Origin: an uncultured Lachnospiraceae bacterium
GTDB taxonomy: Bacteria > Bacillota > Clostridia > Lachnospirales > Lachnospiraceae
Assembly: GCA_910588955.1 (NCBI GenBank)
Contig: CAJURQ010000018.1
Location: 1 to 63,530, forward strand
Direction: 5' to 3'
Length of the DNA: 63,530 nt
The first letter of the stretch is position 1. Each line of letters opens with the position of its first letter. A model generated the notes under the pieces. The model saw only the letters and a list, made by a program, of their open reading frames with translations, ran no database searches and was not told the DNA's origin. Shown here piece by piece: positions 41,288-49,996 of the stretch. Both the position numbers and the translations under genes were made by a program.

Positions 41288-42073
41288 ATGGATAACACAA
41301 ATAATAAAAAATACTGGAACGATTATGTCACATATTGGGAAAACAGAGTCAAAGAAACCAATAATGGAAAAGAAGTAAAGGATAAGACCAACGATGATCG
41401 TATTCTGGAGGAGTACTATAAAAAATTGAAAGTAAAAGAACAGGATATATTCCTGGATTATGGATGTGGCTCCGGACGATTGTATTCCATATATAAAAAA
41501 GAGTTTGGGAACGGAAAACACTATGTTGGAATAGATATTTCGGGAGTATGTCTGGAACATGCAGAAAAAGAAAATGAAGAATTAAGGGTTGGAGAAAATT
41601 TAAAGGAATTTGACGGCATTCATATCCCGTATGAGGATGATATTTTTGACAAGATAATCTGTTTTGGGGTTTTTGACGCCTGTGATCAGGAGACGGTTAT
41701 TGGGGAATTGTTCAGGGTATTGAAAACCGGCGGCTTGTTGTTAGTTACGGGAAAGAACAATAAGTACTTTGAAGATGACGAGGGGGCGTATGTTGCAGAG
41801 GTAAACGCACGCAAGAAGGGGCACCCCAATTATTTTACAGATGTATACAATTTGACAAAGCAGCTGGCAGAACACGGCGTGCGAATGATTGAAACATGTT
41901 ATTTTCTGCGCAGGGGCGACTTCCCGAATGACAGGGTAGTTCGGGAGATGCCAGAGATATTTTATGAGTGGGCGTACCTACTGGAGAAAACAGCCGATTA
42001 TAGCAATCCTGTATATCGAAAATTCAGTGATGCCTATTCGTGTATTGGAAGAATGAGGGGAGGACAGCTTTGA
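41288..42073 (+). CDS. class I SAM-dependent methyltransferase
   Basis: This 261-residue methyltransferase has motif I FLDYGCGSGRLYSIY (about 56-70), an acidic residue in YVGIDISGVCL, motif IV DKIICFGVFDAC and a post-motif ELFRVLKTGGLLLVTG. GAGGTCGAGG precedes the ATG. It lies between the deacetylase-like gene and the propeller-like gene, and the next gene starts inside its stop codon. The target is probably a sugar hydroxyl or amine of the glycan. Confidence 0.85.
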   Translation: MDNTNNKKYWNDYVTYWENRVKETNNGKEVKDKTNDDRILEEYYKKLKVKEQDIFLDYGCGSGRLYSIYKKEFGNGKHYVGIDISGVCLEHAEKENEELRVGENLKEFDGIHIPYEDDIFDKIICFGVFDACDQETVIGELFRVLKTGGLLLVTGKNNKYFEDDEGAYVAEVNARKKGHPNYFTDVYNLTKQLAEHGVRMIETCYFLRRGDFPNDRVVREMPEIFYEWAYLLEKTADYSNPVYRKFSDAYSCIGRMRGGQL

Positions 42074-43191
42074 AAACGGCGAAGTTTGGCGTGGAAAAAC
42101 TCAAATATCTATTTCAAACAGACAGCATATGTACAGAAGGTGATAGATTATATTTTTCAGCCAAATATTATGACGGTCTGGTTGCGATTGACTTATCCGG
42201 AGCTGAATGCAGGATAGAAAAGCGATTCTGTGAGGAGACGGAAACAACCTCCTGTGCTCATTCCAAAGTCATATATTATAAACACAGCATTTACTGCATT
42301 CCGAGATACAGCTGCTACATTGTCAAATATGACCTAGATACCGGGATGATTGATAGGTTTCTCGTTCCGGATGTAACTGATAACCGGAGCGTTTTTACAG
42401 AGGCGGTACGGGTAGGAGGCAAGATTATATGTTTTCCGGAATTTTATGACTGGGTTATCAGCTTCGATCTGGAGACAACCGAGATCACAAAGATTAAGAA
42501 GGTGACAGGTGATGAAACACCGAAAGGCTATATCTTTACATCAAATGCGGAGGAAAAAGAGAATGAGATTTTAATCCCTTTTTTCAGTGAAAAGCAAATG
42601 CTGCGGATTGATAAGGTTACGGAAGAGGTTTCGGTGGTTGATTTGTGCGTAGATTCAACCAGTATTTCCGGAATGGCTTGTGTTGGAAACACTATGGTTT
42701 TTATGGATGACGAAAAGACCTGTTTCGTTTTCAATAAAGACGGAGAGCAGTTAGCGGAATGGAAGGGTACGGGTGATATCTTATATAGGACAAGCCATGG
42801 TGCGTGGATCGTAGATAAAGTGAGAAGACGAATATGTAAAGTCGATCCGGATAAACCGGCGTTGGAGGAGTATCGAATCAAAAACGCAAAATTGACAGAC
42901 GAAGCCTGTAGCTGGATTGAAAGTGCAGAGGCAGACGGTCAAATTTATGTGATCGTGCATTCAGACAGCGATGGAACAGGCATATTTTGGCTGGACGGAG
43001 AAAAGGAGGACTATAAGCCGGTTTCAGTGCAGCGCCTTATCAAGGAATTTTACGAGAGCAAACTTATGTTCTGGGAACACGCAGGGACATTTTTATCTGT
43101 CATGGACATCTTAAATAATGTAAGAAGACGTTCGGGTGGGACTGATGACAGTTGTGGAGAGGTGATACATCAATTGATGAAAAAGGAGTAG
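42070..43191 (+). CDS. predicted beta-propeller protein, unknown function
   Basis: This is a soluble protein of about 373 residues made almost wholly of short beta-strands with recurring blocks such as SICTEGDRLYFSAKYYDGLV, ICFPEFYDWVISFDLE and AWIVDKVRRRICKVDP. They suggest 6 or 7 propeller blades. The start is TTG 42070, which overlaps the preceding TGA and has GGGGAGG upstream. Such proteins are often found in Lachnospiraceae glycan loci. No signal peptide is present. I do not recognise an enzyme site; it may be a binding or scaffold protein. Confidence 0.6.
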   Translation: MKTAKFGVEKLKYLFQTDSICTEGDRLYFSAKYYDGLVAIDLSGAECRIEKRFCEETETTSCAHSKVIYYKHSIYCIPRYSCYIVKYDLDTGMIDRFLVPDVTDNRSVFTEAVRVGGKIICFPEFYDWVISFDLETTEITKIKKVTGDETPKGYIFTSNAEEKENEILIPFFSEKQMLRIDKVTEEVSVVDLCVDSTSISGMACVGNTMVFMDDEKTCFVFNKDGEQLAEWKGTGDILYRTSHGAWIVDKVRRRICKVDPDKPALEEYRIKNAKLTDEACSWIESAEADGQIYVIVHSDSDGTGIFWLDGEKEDYKPVSVQRLIKEFYESKLMFWEHAGTFLSVMDILNNVRRRSGGTDDSCGEVIHQLMKKE

Positions 43192-43195
43192 TAAC

Positions 43196-44452
43196 GTGAA
43201 GAGAATATTCTTTTTATACAATAATTACGAGAGGGAGTGTGTGATTATTGAACGGATCAGTGAGAGACTGAAACCGGGGAAGATTGCTGTATTTCAAGGC
43301 GGGATAACAGACGGGGATATTGCCCAAAAGTTGATTTGTGCCAGACCGCATATTGTCTTTACGTTTCCGATCACTACATATGTGCAGATTGACATCTATA
43401 TGATGGCGAAAATATTGTTCCACGCAAAGATTGTCACGTTTACGACAGAAGGTTTGGCGGATTTTCGAAAAGAAGATGTCGCTAAAGTATTTGCCGGACA
43501 TTACGATTACCCGCCGGGACTAGTAGACTACCATGTCTATTGGGGAAAGTATGCGGCAAAGTACATTGGAAGGGAATTATACCAGCAAAATAAGATGCAG
43601 AGCCGGGGTCAGATACGAGTATTTGGTAACCCCTTATATGAAAAAAACTGCTGTCCCACTGCGGCGGACTGCGTGGCCAGAGATGACAGATGCAAAGTAT
43701 TGGTATTGACCGGATTTCATGGATCTGCGTACACGGACAAGGATTTTATCAGTGCGCAGGATGTCATTAATGTAGAGGGAAAAAGCAGAAAAGACATTTT
43801 AAACGATGAGACTTTTATCAAATATAAAGAAATGGCAGTCGAAGAAAAAAAATACAGTGAAAAGTATGTGCAACAGATTATAGACGCTGCCAATGGGAAT
43901 CCGGACGTGCTGTTTGTCGTGAAGCTGCATCCGCAGGAAATCCTGACAAGGCAGCGGGCTTCCTACAAATTAAAGTATTTAAAGCGGCTGGAACACATTG
44001 AAAATATCTGGATGATAACAGAAAGCATCCCGATTGGTGATATCCTTTCGGATTTCCGTCTTTTGGTACACTACGGTTCAACAGTCGATTTGGAGGCATA
44101 TTTATACAAGGTGCCTACATTAAAGTTGGAATTGCGGAATGTGAATAATAATTTTATGTGTGAAGCCAACCGGATGACAGCGTCTACGTTTTATGCGGAT
44201 ATAGACGATAGCGATGCGGTTTCAAGATATGTTTCCAGGTTAAAAGAAGAAAAGAAGCTGTTCCGTCAGAACCGCCGGACAGAGAAGCAGCTATATGCAT
44301 TTATGAACTATACTGTCGGGCAGCCGTATAAGCCGTCAGAACAGATTGCGGATTTTTTGTCGGGAGATTTACGGTTCCATAGATTAGATTTAAGCATATC
44401 GAAACAGCTTAAATGGCTGAAATGGTTTTTTAAGAAATATATCATATTTTAA
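43196..44452 (+). CDS. surface carbohydrate biosynthesis protein, GT-B-like
   Basis: This 418-residue cytosolic protein starts at GTG 43196, 4 bases after the previous stop. It resembles the surface carbohydrate biosynthesis family related to GT-B glycosyltransferases. An N-terminal Rossmann half has RPHIVFTFPITTYVQI and DYHVYWGKYAAKYI. The C-terminal half has VLFVVKLHPQEIL and LLVHYGSTVDLEAYLYKVPT, comparable to the donor-binding part of CDP-glycerol and polysialic-acid-type transferases. It is likely to transfer a sugar of this locus. Donor and acceptor are not known. Confidence 0.68.
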   Translation: MKRIFFLYNNYERECVIIERISERLKPGKIAVFQGGITDGDIAQKLICARPHIVFTFPITTYVQIDIYMMAKILFHAKIVTFTTEGLADFRKEDVAKVFAGHYDYPPGLVDYHVYWGKYAAKYIGRELYQQNKMQSRGQIRVFGNPLYEKNCCPTAADCVARDDRCKVLVLTGFHGSAYTDKDFISAQDVINVEGKSRKDILNDETFIKYKEMAVEEKKYSEKYVQQIIDAANGNPDVLFVVKLHPQEILTRQRASYKLKYLKRLEHIENIWMITESIPIGDILSDFRLLVHYGSTVDLEAYLYKVPTLKLELRNVNNNFMCEANRMTASTFYADIDDSDAVSRYVSRLKEEKKLFRQNRRTEKQLYAFMNYTVGQPYKPSEQIADFLSGDLRFHRLDLSISKQLKWLKWFFKKYIIF

Positions 44453-44465
44453 GGGAGCACTGAGG

Positions 44466-45587
44466 ATGAAGGTGGCATTGGTATTTGGCACGCGCCCTGA
44501 AGCAATAAAGATGTGCCCTATCGTCAAGGAACTGAAACAGCATAAAGAGATAGAGACAGTTGTCTGCGTGACAGGTCAGCACAGAGAGATGCTTAGACCT
44601 ATTTTGGAAATCTTTCAGGTTAATCCGGATTATAACCTAGATATTATGAAGGAAAAGCAGGATTTGTTTGATATTACCGATTCGGTACTGCAGAGAATAA
44701 AAGAGGTATTGAAAAAAGAGTCCCCGGACATTGTTTTGGTGCACGGAGATACAACGTCAGCGTTTGCAGCTGCACTGGCATGTTTTTACATGAAAGTCCC
44801 TGTAGCTCATGTTGAAGCAGGGCTTCGAACCTACAATAAATATTCACCCTACCCGGAGGAATTCAACAGGCAGGCTATCGATGTGATTTCCGAGATTTTT
44901 TTTGCACCGACCGATTTGTCAAAGGGAAATCTACTGTCGGAAGGAAAAAGGAAAGACTGCATCCATGTGACTGGAAATACCGTAATTGACGCTTTGAAAA
45001 CTACTGTTGACGGTGATTTTCACAGTGAAATCCTAGACTGGGCAGGGAATTCTCGATTGATACTGATGACTGCGCATCGAAGGGAAAACATAGGAAAAAC
45101 GATGCAGGAAATGTTTGAGGCAATCAGGGAAGCGGCAGAGATTTACGAGGATGTTAAAGTGGTTTATCCGGTCCATATGAATCCGGCGGTGAAAAATGCG
45201 GCTGAAGATATTCTCGGAAATACAGACCGGATAAAATTGATAGAGCCATTGGATGTAGTAGAGTTTCACAACCTGATGAATCATGCGTATCTGATTATGA
45301 CTGATAGCGGGGGTATCCAGGAAGAGGCACCGGCACTTGGCAAGCCGGTGCTGGTGATGCGTGATACCACAGAAAGACCGGAAGGGGTGGCGGCTGGGAC
45401 GTTAAAGCTGGTCGGCACGAAAAAAGAGGATGTGAAAAGCGGTCTTATTGAATTGTTGACGGATACGTGTGTGTATCAAAAGATGGCTCAAGCAAAAAAT
45501 CCGTATGGTGACGGACATGCTTCGGAGAGAATCGTACAGGTTTTGTGCGAATGGTGGAGGAAACAAAATGCTGAGGAGATATGCTGA
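44466..45587 (+). CDS. wecB: UDP-N-acetylglucosamine 2-epimerase (non-hydrolysing)
   Basis: This 373-residue enzyme converts UDP-GlcNAc to UDP-ManNAc. It shows VFGTRPEAIKMCPIV (about 5-19), VHGDTTSAFAAALACFY, HVEAGLRTYNKYSPYPEEFN, and the C-terminal TDSGGIQEEAPALGKPVLVM with the ligand-binding motif. These mark the non-hydrolysing WecB/MnaA form and distinguish it from LegG at 37970. With the dehydrogenase at 46739 it gives UDP-ManNAcA. AGGGAGC precedes its start. Confidence 0.93.
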   Translation: MKVALVFGTRPEAIKMCPIVKELKQHKEIETVVCVTGQHREMLRPILEIFQVNPDYNLDIMKEKQDLFDITDSVLQRIKEVLKKESPDIVLVHGDTTSAFAAALACFYMKVPVAHVEAGLRTYNKYSPYPEEFNRQAIDVISEIFFAPTDLSKGNLLSEGKRKDCIHVTGNTVIDALKTTVDGDFHSEILDWAGNSRLILMTAHRRENIGKTMQEMFEAIREAAEIYEDVKVVYPVHMNPAVKNAAEDILGNTDRIKLIEPLDVVEFHNLMNHAYLIMTDSGGIQEEAPALGKPVLVMRDTTERPEGVAAGTLKLVGTKKEDVKSGLIELLTDTCVYQKMAQAKNPYGDGHASERIVQVLCEWWRKQNAEEIC

Positions 45588-46728
45588 AGAGATCGGGAGA
45601 GTGCCTGAGGGAATTAAAAAGCTCAGGGGCATTGGACAGGATTTATGCCTGTATGGTAACTCCGATTATGCCAGAGAAATGCTCGAAAGATTGAACAAAT
45701 GGGATATTGGAATAAAAGCTGTGCTGGTCAGCAAAGAGTATGCTCATGAGCATACTTTCGAGGGATATCCGGTGTATGAAGCGGAAGAATATCTGAAAAA
45801 GTGTAAGGAGCCGGTATCTGTTGTTCCGGGATTCTGGGCATTAAAGCATAAGGAACTGATGGAGAATTTGTGTAGAAATGAGAAGATAGAACACATATAT
45901 ATTCCTGACGGCTGTGGATATTTGTTCTGTAATCATTTTGTTTTTCCGGATCCCAAGATTGTTTTAATAGACAGTTATTATGAAGGGCTGATAGAAAGAA
46001 ATCTTTGCAGGGACTATTATGAAGAAAATTTTGAAATGTTCCTGCAGACATATGAATGGCTTGCGGATGAGAAATCAAAAAAGACGATGGAGGATTATTT
46101 GACCGGACACATTGAATTGACAGAGTTTCCCATGATGGAAGTATGGAAACAGGAAGATGTCGATGACCAATATTTCCCAGAGGATATCATCCGGATGTCG
46201 GAGCGTGAGATATTTGTTGACTGCGGCGCATATACGGGAGATACACTGGAAAGCTTTTTGGGCAGGGTGGATCATTATGAAAGATACTATGCGTTGGAGC
46301 CGGATGTGAGAAGGTTTTCTCAGCTGAAGGAACAGATTAATTCGGAAAAGCTAGTACATATTCCGGTCGGGGCATGGGATAAAAAGGACAGGTTATATTT
46401 TTCTACAGATCATGAGTGTGGAGAAATTGGCGACGCTGAGAACGGAAATTACATAGAAGTGAATGCTCTTGACAATTTGATAGAAGAGGAGGAGAAGGTA
46501 TCGTTCATCAAAATGGATATTGAAGGCGCAGAACTACCAGCTTTGAATGGCGCGGAGAAAATCATTCAGCGCCATAAGCCGAAACTTGCAGTTTGCGTAT
46601 ATCATAAAAGGGAAGATTTAATAACCATTCCCCAGTATATTAAGAGCATTGTGCCTGAATACAAGTTTTACTTAAGAGTGCATTTCCCGTATGCGAGCGA
46701 GCTCGTGTTGTACGGGGTATGCGGATAG
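45568..46728 (+). CDS. FkbM family methyltransferase with N-terminal Rossmann-like module
   Basis: This is a protein of about 386 residues. The first ~120 residues form a Rossmann-like module (DLCLYGNSDYAREMLERL). An FkbM methyltransferase domain follows (about 200-386), with FVDCGAYTGDTLESFL as motif I, YALEPDVRRF and IKMDIEGAELPALNGAEKII. FkbM enzymes O-methylate sugars and macrolides. ATG 45568 has GTGGAGG upstream and lies inside the end of wecB (20-base overlap). It sits between wecB and wecC, so the methyl group may go on the ManNAcA residue or its neighbour. Confidence 0.85.
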   Translation: MLRRYAEEIGRVPEGIKKLRGIGQDLCLYGNSDYAREMLERLNKWDIGIKAVLVSKEYAHEHTFEGYPVYEAEEYLKKCKEPVSVVPGFWALKHKELMENLCRNEKIEHIYIPDGCGYLFCNHFVFPDPKIVLIDSYYEGLIERNLCRDYYEENFEMFLQTYEWLADEKSKKTMEDYLTGHIELTEFPMMEVWKQEDVDDQYFPEDIIRMSEREIFVDCGAYTGDTLESFLGRVDHYERYYALEPDVRRFSQLKEQINSEKLVHIPVGAWDKKDRLYFSTDHECGEIGDAENGNYIEVNALDNLIEEEEKVSFIKMDIEGAELPALNGAEKIIQRHKPKLAVCVYHKREDLITIPQYIKSIVPEYKFYLRVHFPYASELVLYGVCG

Positions 46729-46738
46729 GGGGATGATT

Positions 46739-47968
46739 ATGAGTGAACTGATTAATGTCATCGGGCTGGGATACATAGGTCTGCCGACAGCGTTGATGAT
46801 GGCAGCAAAAGGGTTGAAGGTAACAGGAACAGACTATGATGCGCAAAAGGTTCAGAATTTGCAGCGGGGAAATCTTACGTTTAAGGAGGCGGGATTAGAA
46901 GAACTATATCAGAAAGCCTGCCGGAACGGGATCGAGTTCACGCAGGAATACAAAGAGGCAGATTTCTACATCATTGCGGTTCCCACTCCGTTTAATAAAA
47001 AGAGCAAGAAAGTGGTTGCGGATTATTTGGTTCAGGCGACAGAAAATGTGGCAGGTAAATGCAGAAAGGAGTCGGTCATAGTCGTGGAATCCACAGTTTC
47101 GCCGGGAACCATTGACCGTTATGTCCGTCCTATTATTGACCGGGTAAACAGGGAGCAGAATAAGGCGGTACACATTTCCCATGCGCCGGAAAGGATTATT
47201 CCGGGAAGGATGATAGAGGAGCTGGTACATAACAACCGGACGATAGGAGCTGACAGTCTGGAAATAGCCGCGAAGGTAAAAGAAATATATATGTCCTTTT
47301 GCGAAGGGGATATTGCGTTGACTGATATCAAAACTGCTGAAATGTCCAAAGTCGTGGAAAATGCGTACAGGGATATCAATATTGCATATGCAAATGAGTT
47401 GGTAAAGATATGTAATGAGGCGGATATAGACGTTTATGAGTTGATCCGGATTACCAATAAGCATCCGAGGGTTAACGTTTTGACACCGGGACCGGGAGTC
47501 GGCGGACATTGTATTTCTGTGGATCCATGGTTTTTGGTGGGAGATTATCCCGGGCTTGCCAATATTATTCTGGCAGCGAGAAAAATCAATGATTCCATGC
47601 CGGAATATGTCTTGAGTCGGATTAGCGAGATCATGGAGGAGAAAGGTATTGAAGATGTGGGCAGAGTCGGCATATATGGGATTACATACAAGGAGAATGT
47701 GGATGACATCAGGGAAAGCCCGACCCTGCAGTTGCTGGAATGCATGAAAAAGCATCTGGCGAGAGGAATAAAACTTTATGATCCATTTGTGAAGGTGGAT
47801 GTTGCAGAAAACCAGTACCACGATTTTGAGACGTTTATAGCAGGGATTGATATGCTGGTTCTTATGGTAGCACATGATGAAATAAAGGGAAAATATGGGC
47901 AGATCAGGCATCTCACCATATTGGATACGAGAAATGTTTTTCAGGGGGACGGTATATTTAAACTTTAA
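46739..47968 (+). CDS. wecC: UDP-N-acetyl-D-mannosamine dehydrogenase
   Basis: This 409-residue NAD-dependent enzyme oxidises UDP-ManNAc to UDP-ManNAcA. The N-terminal Rossmann motif is VIGLGYIGLPTALMMA. Further blocks are VESTVSPGTIDRYVRP, HAPERIIPGRM and the middle-domain motif TPGPGVGGHCISVDPWFL, which contains the catalytic Cys. The C-terminal UDPG_MGDH domain has GITYKENVDDIRESPTL. ATG 46739 (MSELINV) is preferred because GGGGG lies 7 bases upstream; an ATG two codons earlier is equally open. Confidence 0.93.
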   Translation: MSELINVIGLGYIGLPTALMMAAKGLKVTGTDYDAQKVQNLQRGNLTFKEAGLEELYQKACRNGIEFTQEYKEADFYIIAVPTPFNKKSKKVVADYLVQATENVAGKCRKESVIVVESTVSPGTIDRYVRPIIDRVNREQNKAVHISHAPERIIPGRMIEELVHNNRTIGADSLEIAAKVKEIYMSFCEGDIALTDIKTAEMSKVVENAYRDINIAYANELVKICNEADIDVYELIRITNKHPRVNVLTPGPGVGGHCISVDPWFLVGDYPGLANIILAARKINDSMPEYVLSRISEIMEEKGIEDVGRVGIYGITYKENVDDIRESPTLQLLECMKKHLARGIKLYDPFVKVDVAENQYHDFETFIAGIDMLVLMVAHDEIKGKYGQIRHLTILDTRNVFQGDGIFKL

Positions 47969-47987
47969 TGGGACAGGAGGAACAGGG

Positions 47988-49205
47988 ATGATAGGATTGG
48001 CATTGTTTGTATATACCAGACCGGAACATACAAAAAAGGTTCTGGAAAGTGTAAAGAGAAATGGTTTTGAAAAGATATATATTTTCCAGGATGGCTTAAA
48101 AAACGAAAAGGACAGGGAACCGTGGGAGGCTGTGTCTGAATTGATAAAAAGTGTGGATTTCACGGAAACGGAAATTCATATATCTCAGACAAATAAAGGT
48201 CTTGCAAATTCAATTGTTTCCGGTATGGATTATGTGTTTGAACGGCATGAGACAGCGATCGCGCTGGAGGATGATGTTGTCCTTGCTGACGATTATAAAC
48301 ATTTCATGGAGACATGCTTCGAGACATATAAAGACAATGACGAGGTGACGAGTGTATGCGGCGCCGGTATGGGCACTTTGATTCCTGATGATTATCCCCA
48401 CGACGTATATTTTTGCCACAGGATGTCAAGCGTTGCATTCGGCACATGGAAAAAGTATTGGGATGAATTTGATCGGGATCCGTATTTACTGCGTGAGATC
48501 ATGAAAGATTCCAGAAAGAGAGAAATGCTGTCATTTGCAGGAAACGATCTGCAGATCATGCTTTGCCATTCCGTGTTGAGCAGAAATGATACATGGGCTA
48601 CTTATTGGTGTTTATATCAGGTAAACCGTTTGAGTTTTCAGGTGATACCGTGTAAGGCTTATGCAAAGGATATCGGAAGAGATGGAACGGGAACGAATAC
48701 GGTGAGTGTTACTTATAGATACGACACTGAGCTTGAGGGGAAGGCGAAGAAACAGTTTGATCTGCCAGAGCAGGTTGTTTTGGATCAAAGGATCGTGGAG
48801 GATACCGTGGCAGTTGCCAATATTCCTTATATGGAGGACACATTTCGTTATTACTATAATCTGTTTGGGGAATGGATAAAAAAACTCCAAAATAAGGAGA
48901 ATATCAGCCGGTATTTCAGTGATAGGGCAATAAAGAATGTCTATATTTATGGAACCGCGAAAGCGGCAGCTCTGTTGACGAAAGAACTTGAAAACAAGAT
49001 TAATGTATGCGGATATATTGTGGAGCTTAAAAAAGAAGACTCCTTCATGGGAAAACAGGTGCATGACATGCAGGATGCATGTGTTCCAAAAGATATACCG
49101 ATAGTGATAACTCCGGTACAGGATATTTTATATTTAAAGCATTTGTTTAGAAAAAAGGGAATGGAGAATGAGTTGATTTTGCTGGATGAAGTATTCAAAA
49201 ATTGA
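47988..49205 (+). CDS. GT-A-like glycosyltransferase with C-terminal Rossmann-like module
   Basis: This is a protein of about 405 residues. The N-terminal ~300 residues are a GT2/GNT-I-like GT-A domain: LALFVYTRPEHTKKVLESV at the start, NKGLANSIVSGMDYVF, then ALEDDVVLADDY with the metal-binding acidic triad. From about residue 315 a Rossmann-like module follows (VYIYGTAKAAALLTKEL ... IVITPVQDILYLKHLF). ATG 47988 has GGACAGGAGG upstream. The deacetylase-like gene begins at its end. The sugar donor is not known. Confidence 0.8.
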   Translation: MIGLALFVYTRPEHTKKVLESVKRNGFEKIYIFQDGLKNEKDREPWEAVSELIKSVDFTETEIHISQTNKGLANSIVSGMDYVFERHETAIALEDDVVLADDYKHFMETCFETYKDNDEVTSVCGAGMGTLIPDDYPHDVYFCHRMSSVAFGTWKKYWDEFDRDPYLLREIMKDSRKREMLSFAGNDLQIMLCHSVLSRNDTWATYWCLYQVNRLSFQVIPCKAYAKDIGRDGTGTNTVSVTYRYDTELEGKAKKQFDLPEQVVLDQRIVEDTVAVANIPYMEDTFRYYYNLFGEWIKKLQNKENISRYFSDRAIKNVYIYGTAKAAALLTKELENKINVCGYIVELKKEDSFMGKQVHDMQDACVPKDIPIVITPVQDILYLKHLFRKKGMENELILLDEVFKN

Positions 49206-49225
49206 ATGTGGAATGGGAGCAGATG

Positions 49226-49996
49226 ATGGATTTAGTTAAAGCACGAGGAATTTTTGAGGAAGAAAATTATATTTGTTTTACAAGTGATCTGGACTGGGCG
49301 CCAGAGGCGGCGATTGAGGATACACTCAGGCTTTTTTTGGAAAATGATATCAGCCCCACCGTGTTTGTGACGCATGAGAGTGAAGTGATCAATAAGTATC
49401 AGCAAAAGATTGATTTGGGTATCCATCCTAATTTTATTCAGCCGAGCAGTCAGGGAAACAGCCCTGCGGAAATCATCGCATACTGCGATAAGCTTGTCGA
49501 AAATACGCAGGTATTTAGGTGCCACAGATGGTATGCGAGCAATGACATCTATGATGCACTCTGGGAAAAAGGGTATCGTTATGAATCCAATTTATGTACT
49601 GACATGGATGTGGTGCCGCCGTTTCTGCACAGATCGGGCATGGTATGTTTCCCGGTATTTTTTGAGGACGGCGCATATATCTATCATGGCTATGAGATGG
49701 ATTTTAACGCAGTGCAGGACAGGTTTTCAAGAAAGGGGCTAAAGGTAATTAATATGCATCCGATGCACTATGCACTGAATACACCTTATTTCAAATATAC
49801 GCGTGAGATCAAAGATTCCCTGACCAGAGATGAATGGAATGGAATGACGGATAGAAGATTAAAGGAGTTAGCTTACAGCGGAAACGGTATCAGGGAGTTC
49901 ATGCAGAAACTGGTCTTTTGGACGAAGGAAAACGGGGCAAGGGTGATCACGCTGAGACAGGCATATGATATGTGCTGCACGGGAGAAGAGCTATGA
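49226..49996 (+). CDS. polysaccharide deacetylase-like protein (WbmS-like)
   Basis: This is a protein of about 256 residues with the beta/alpha barrel signs of deacetylases: ICFTSDLDWAPEAAIEDTL near the start (Asp pair at the first metal motif), VFVTHESEVI, LGIHPNFI, an FRCHRWYASNDIYDAL motif and VINMHPMHYAL near the end. This pattern fits the WbmS-type deacetylase-like group seen in LPS and capsule loci. The frame is open from TTG 49202, but ATG 49226 has GGGAG 6 bases upstream and is preferred. It may remove an acyl group from a sugar intermediate in the cytosol. Confidence 0.65.
   Translation: MDLVKARGIFEEENYICFTSDLDWAPEAAIEDTLRLFLENDISPTVFVTHESEVINKYQQKIDLGIHPNFIQPSSQGNSPAEIIAYCDKLVENTQVFRCHRWYASNDIYDALWEKGYRYESNLCTDMDVVPPFLHRSGMVCFPVFFEDGAYIYHGYEMDFNAVQDRFSRKGLKVINMHPMHYALNTPYFKYTREIKDSLTRDEWNGMTDRRLKELAYSGNGIREFMQKLVFWTKENGARVITLRQAYDMCCTGEEL

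Noticed and set aside
46904..48163. 419-codon minus-strand frame opposite wecC
   Set aside because: It mirrors a clearly identified plus-strand enzyme gene, has no family motif and is explained as an antisense shadow.
48812..48834. Partial match of the putative guide (CCAATATGCCTTATTT after 32722) to CCAATATTCCTTATAT in the 47988 gene
   Set aside because: 14 of 16 positions agree, but many offsets and both strands were scanned by eye, the target is inside a coding region and no TAM is known, so it is likely chance.
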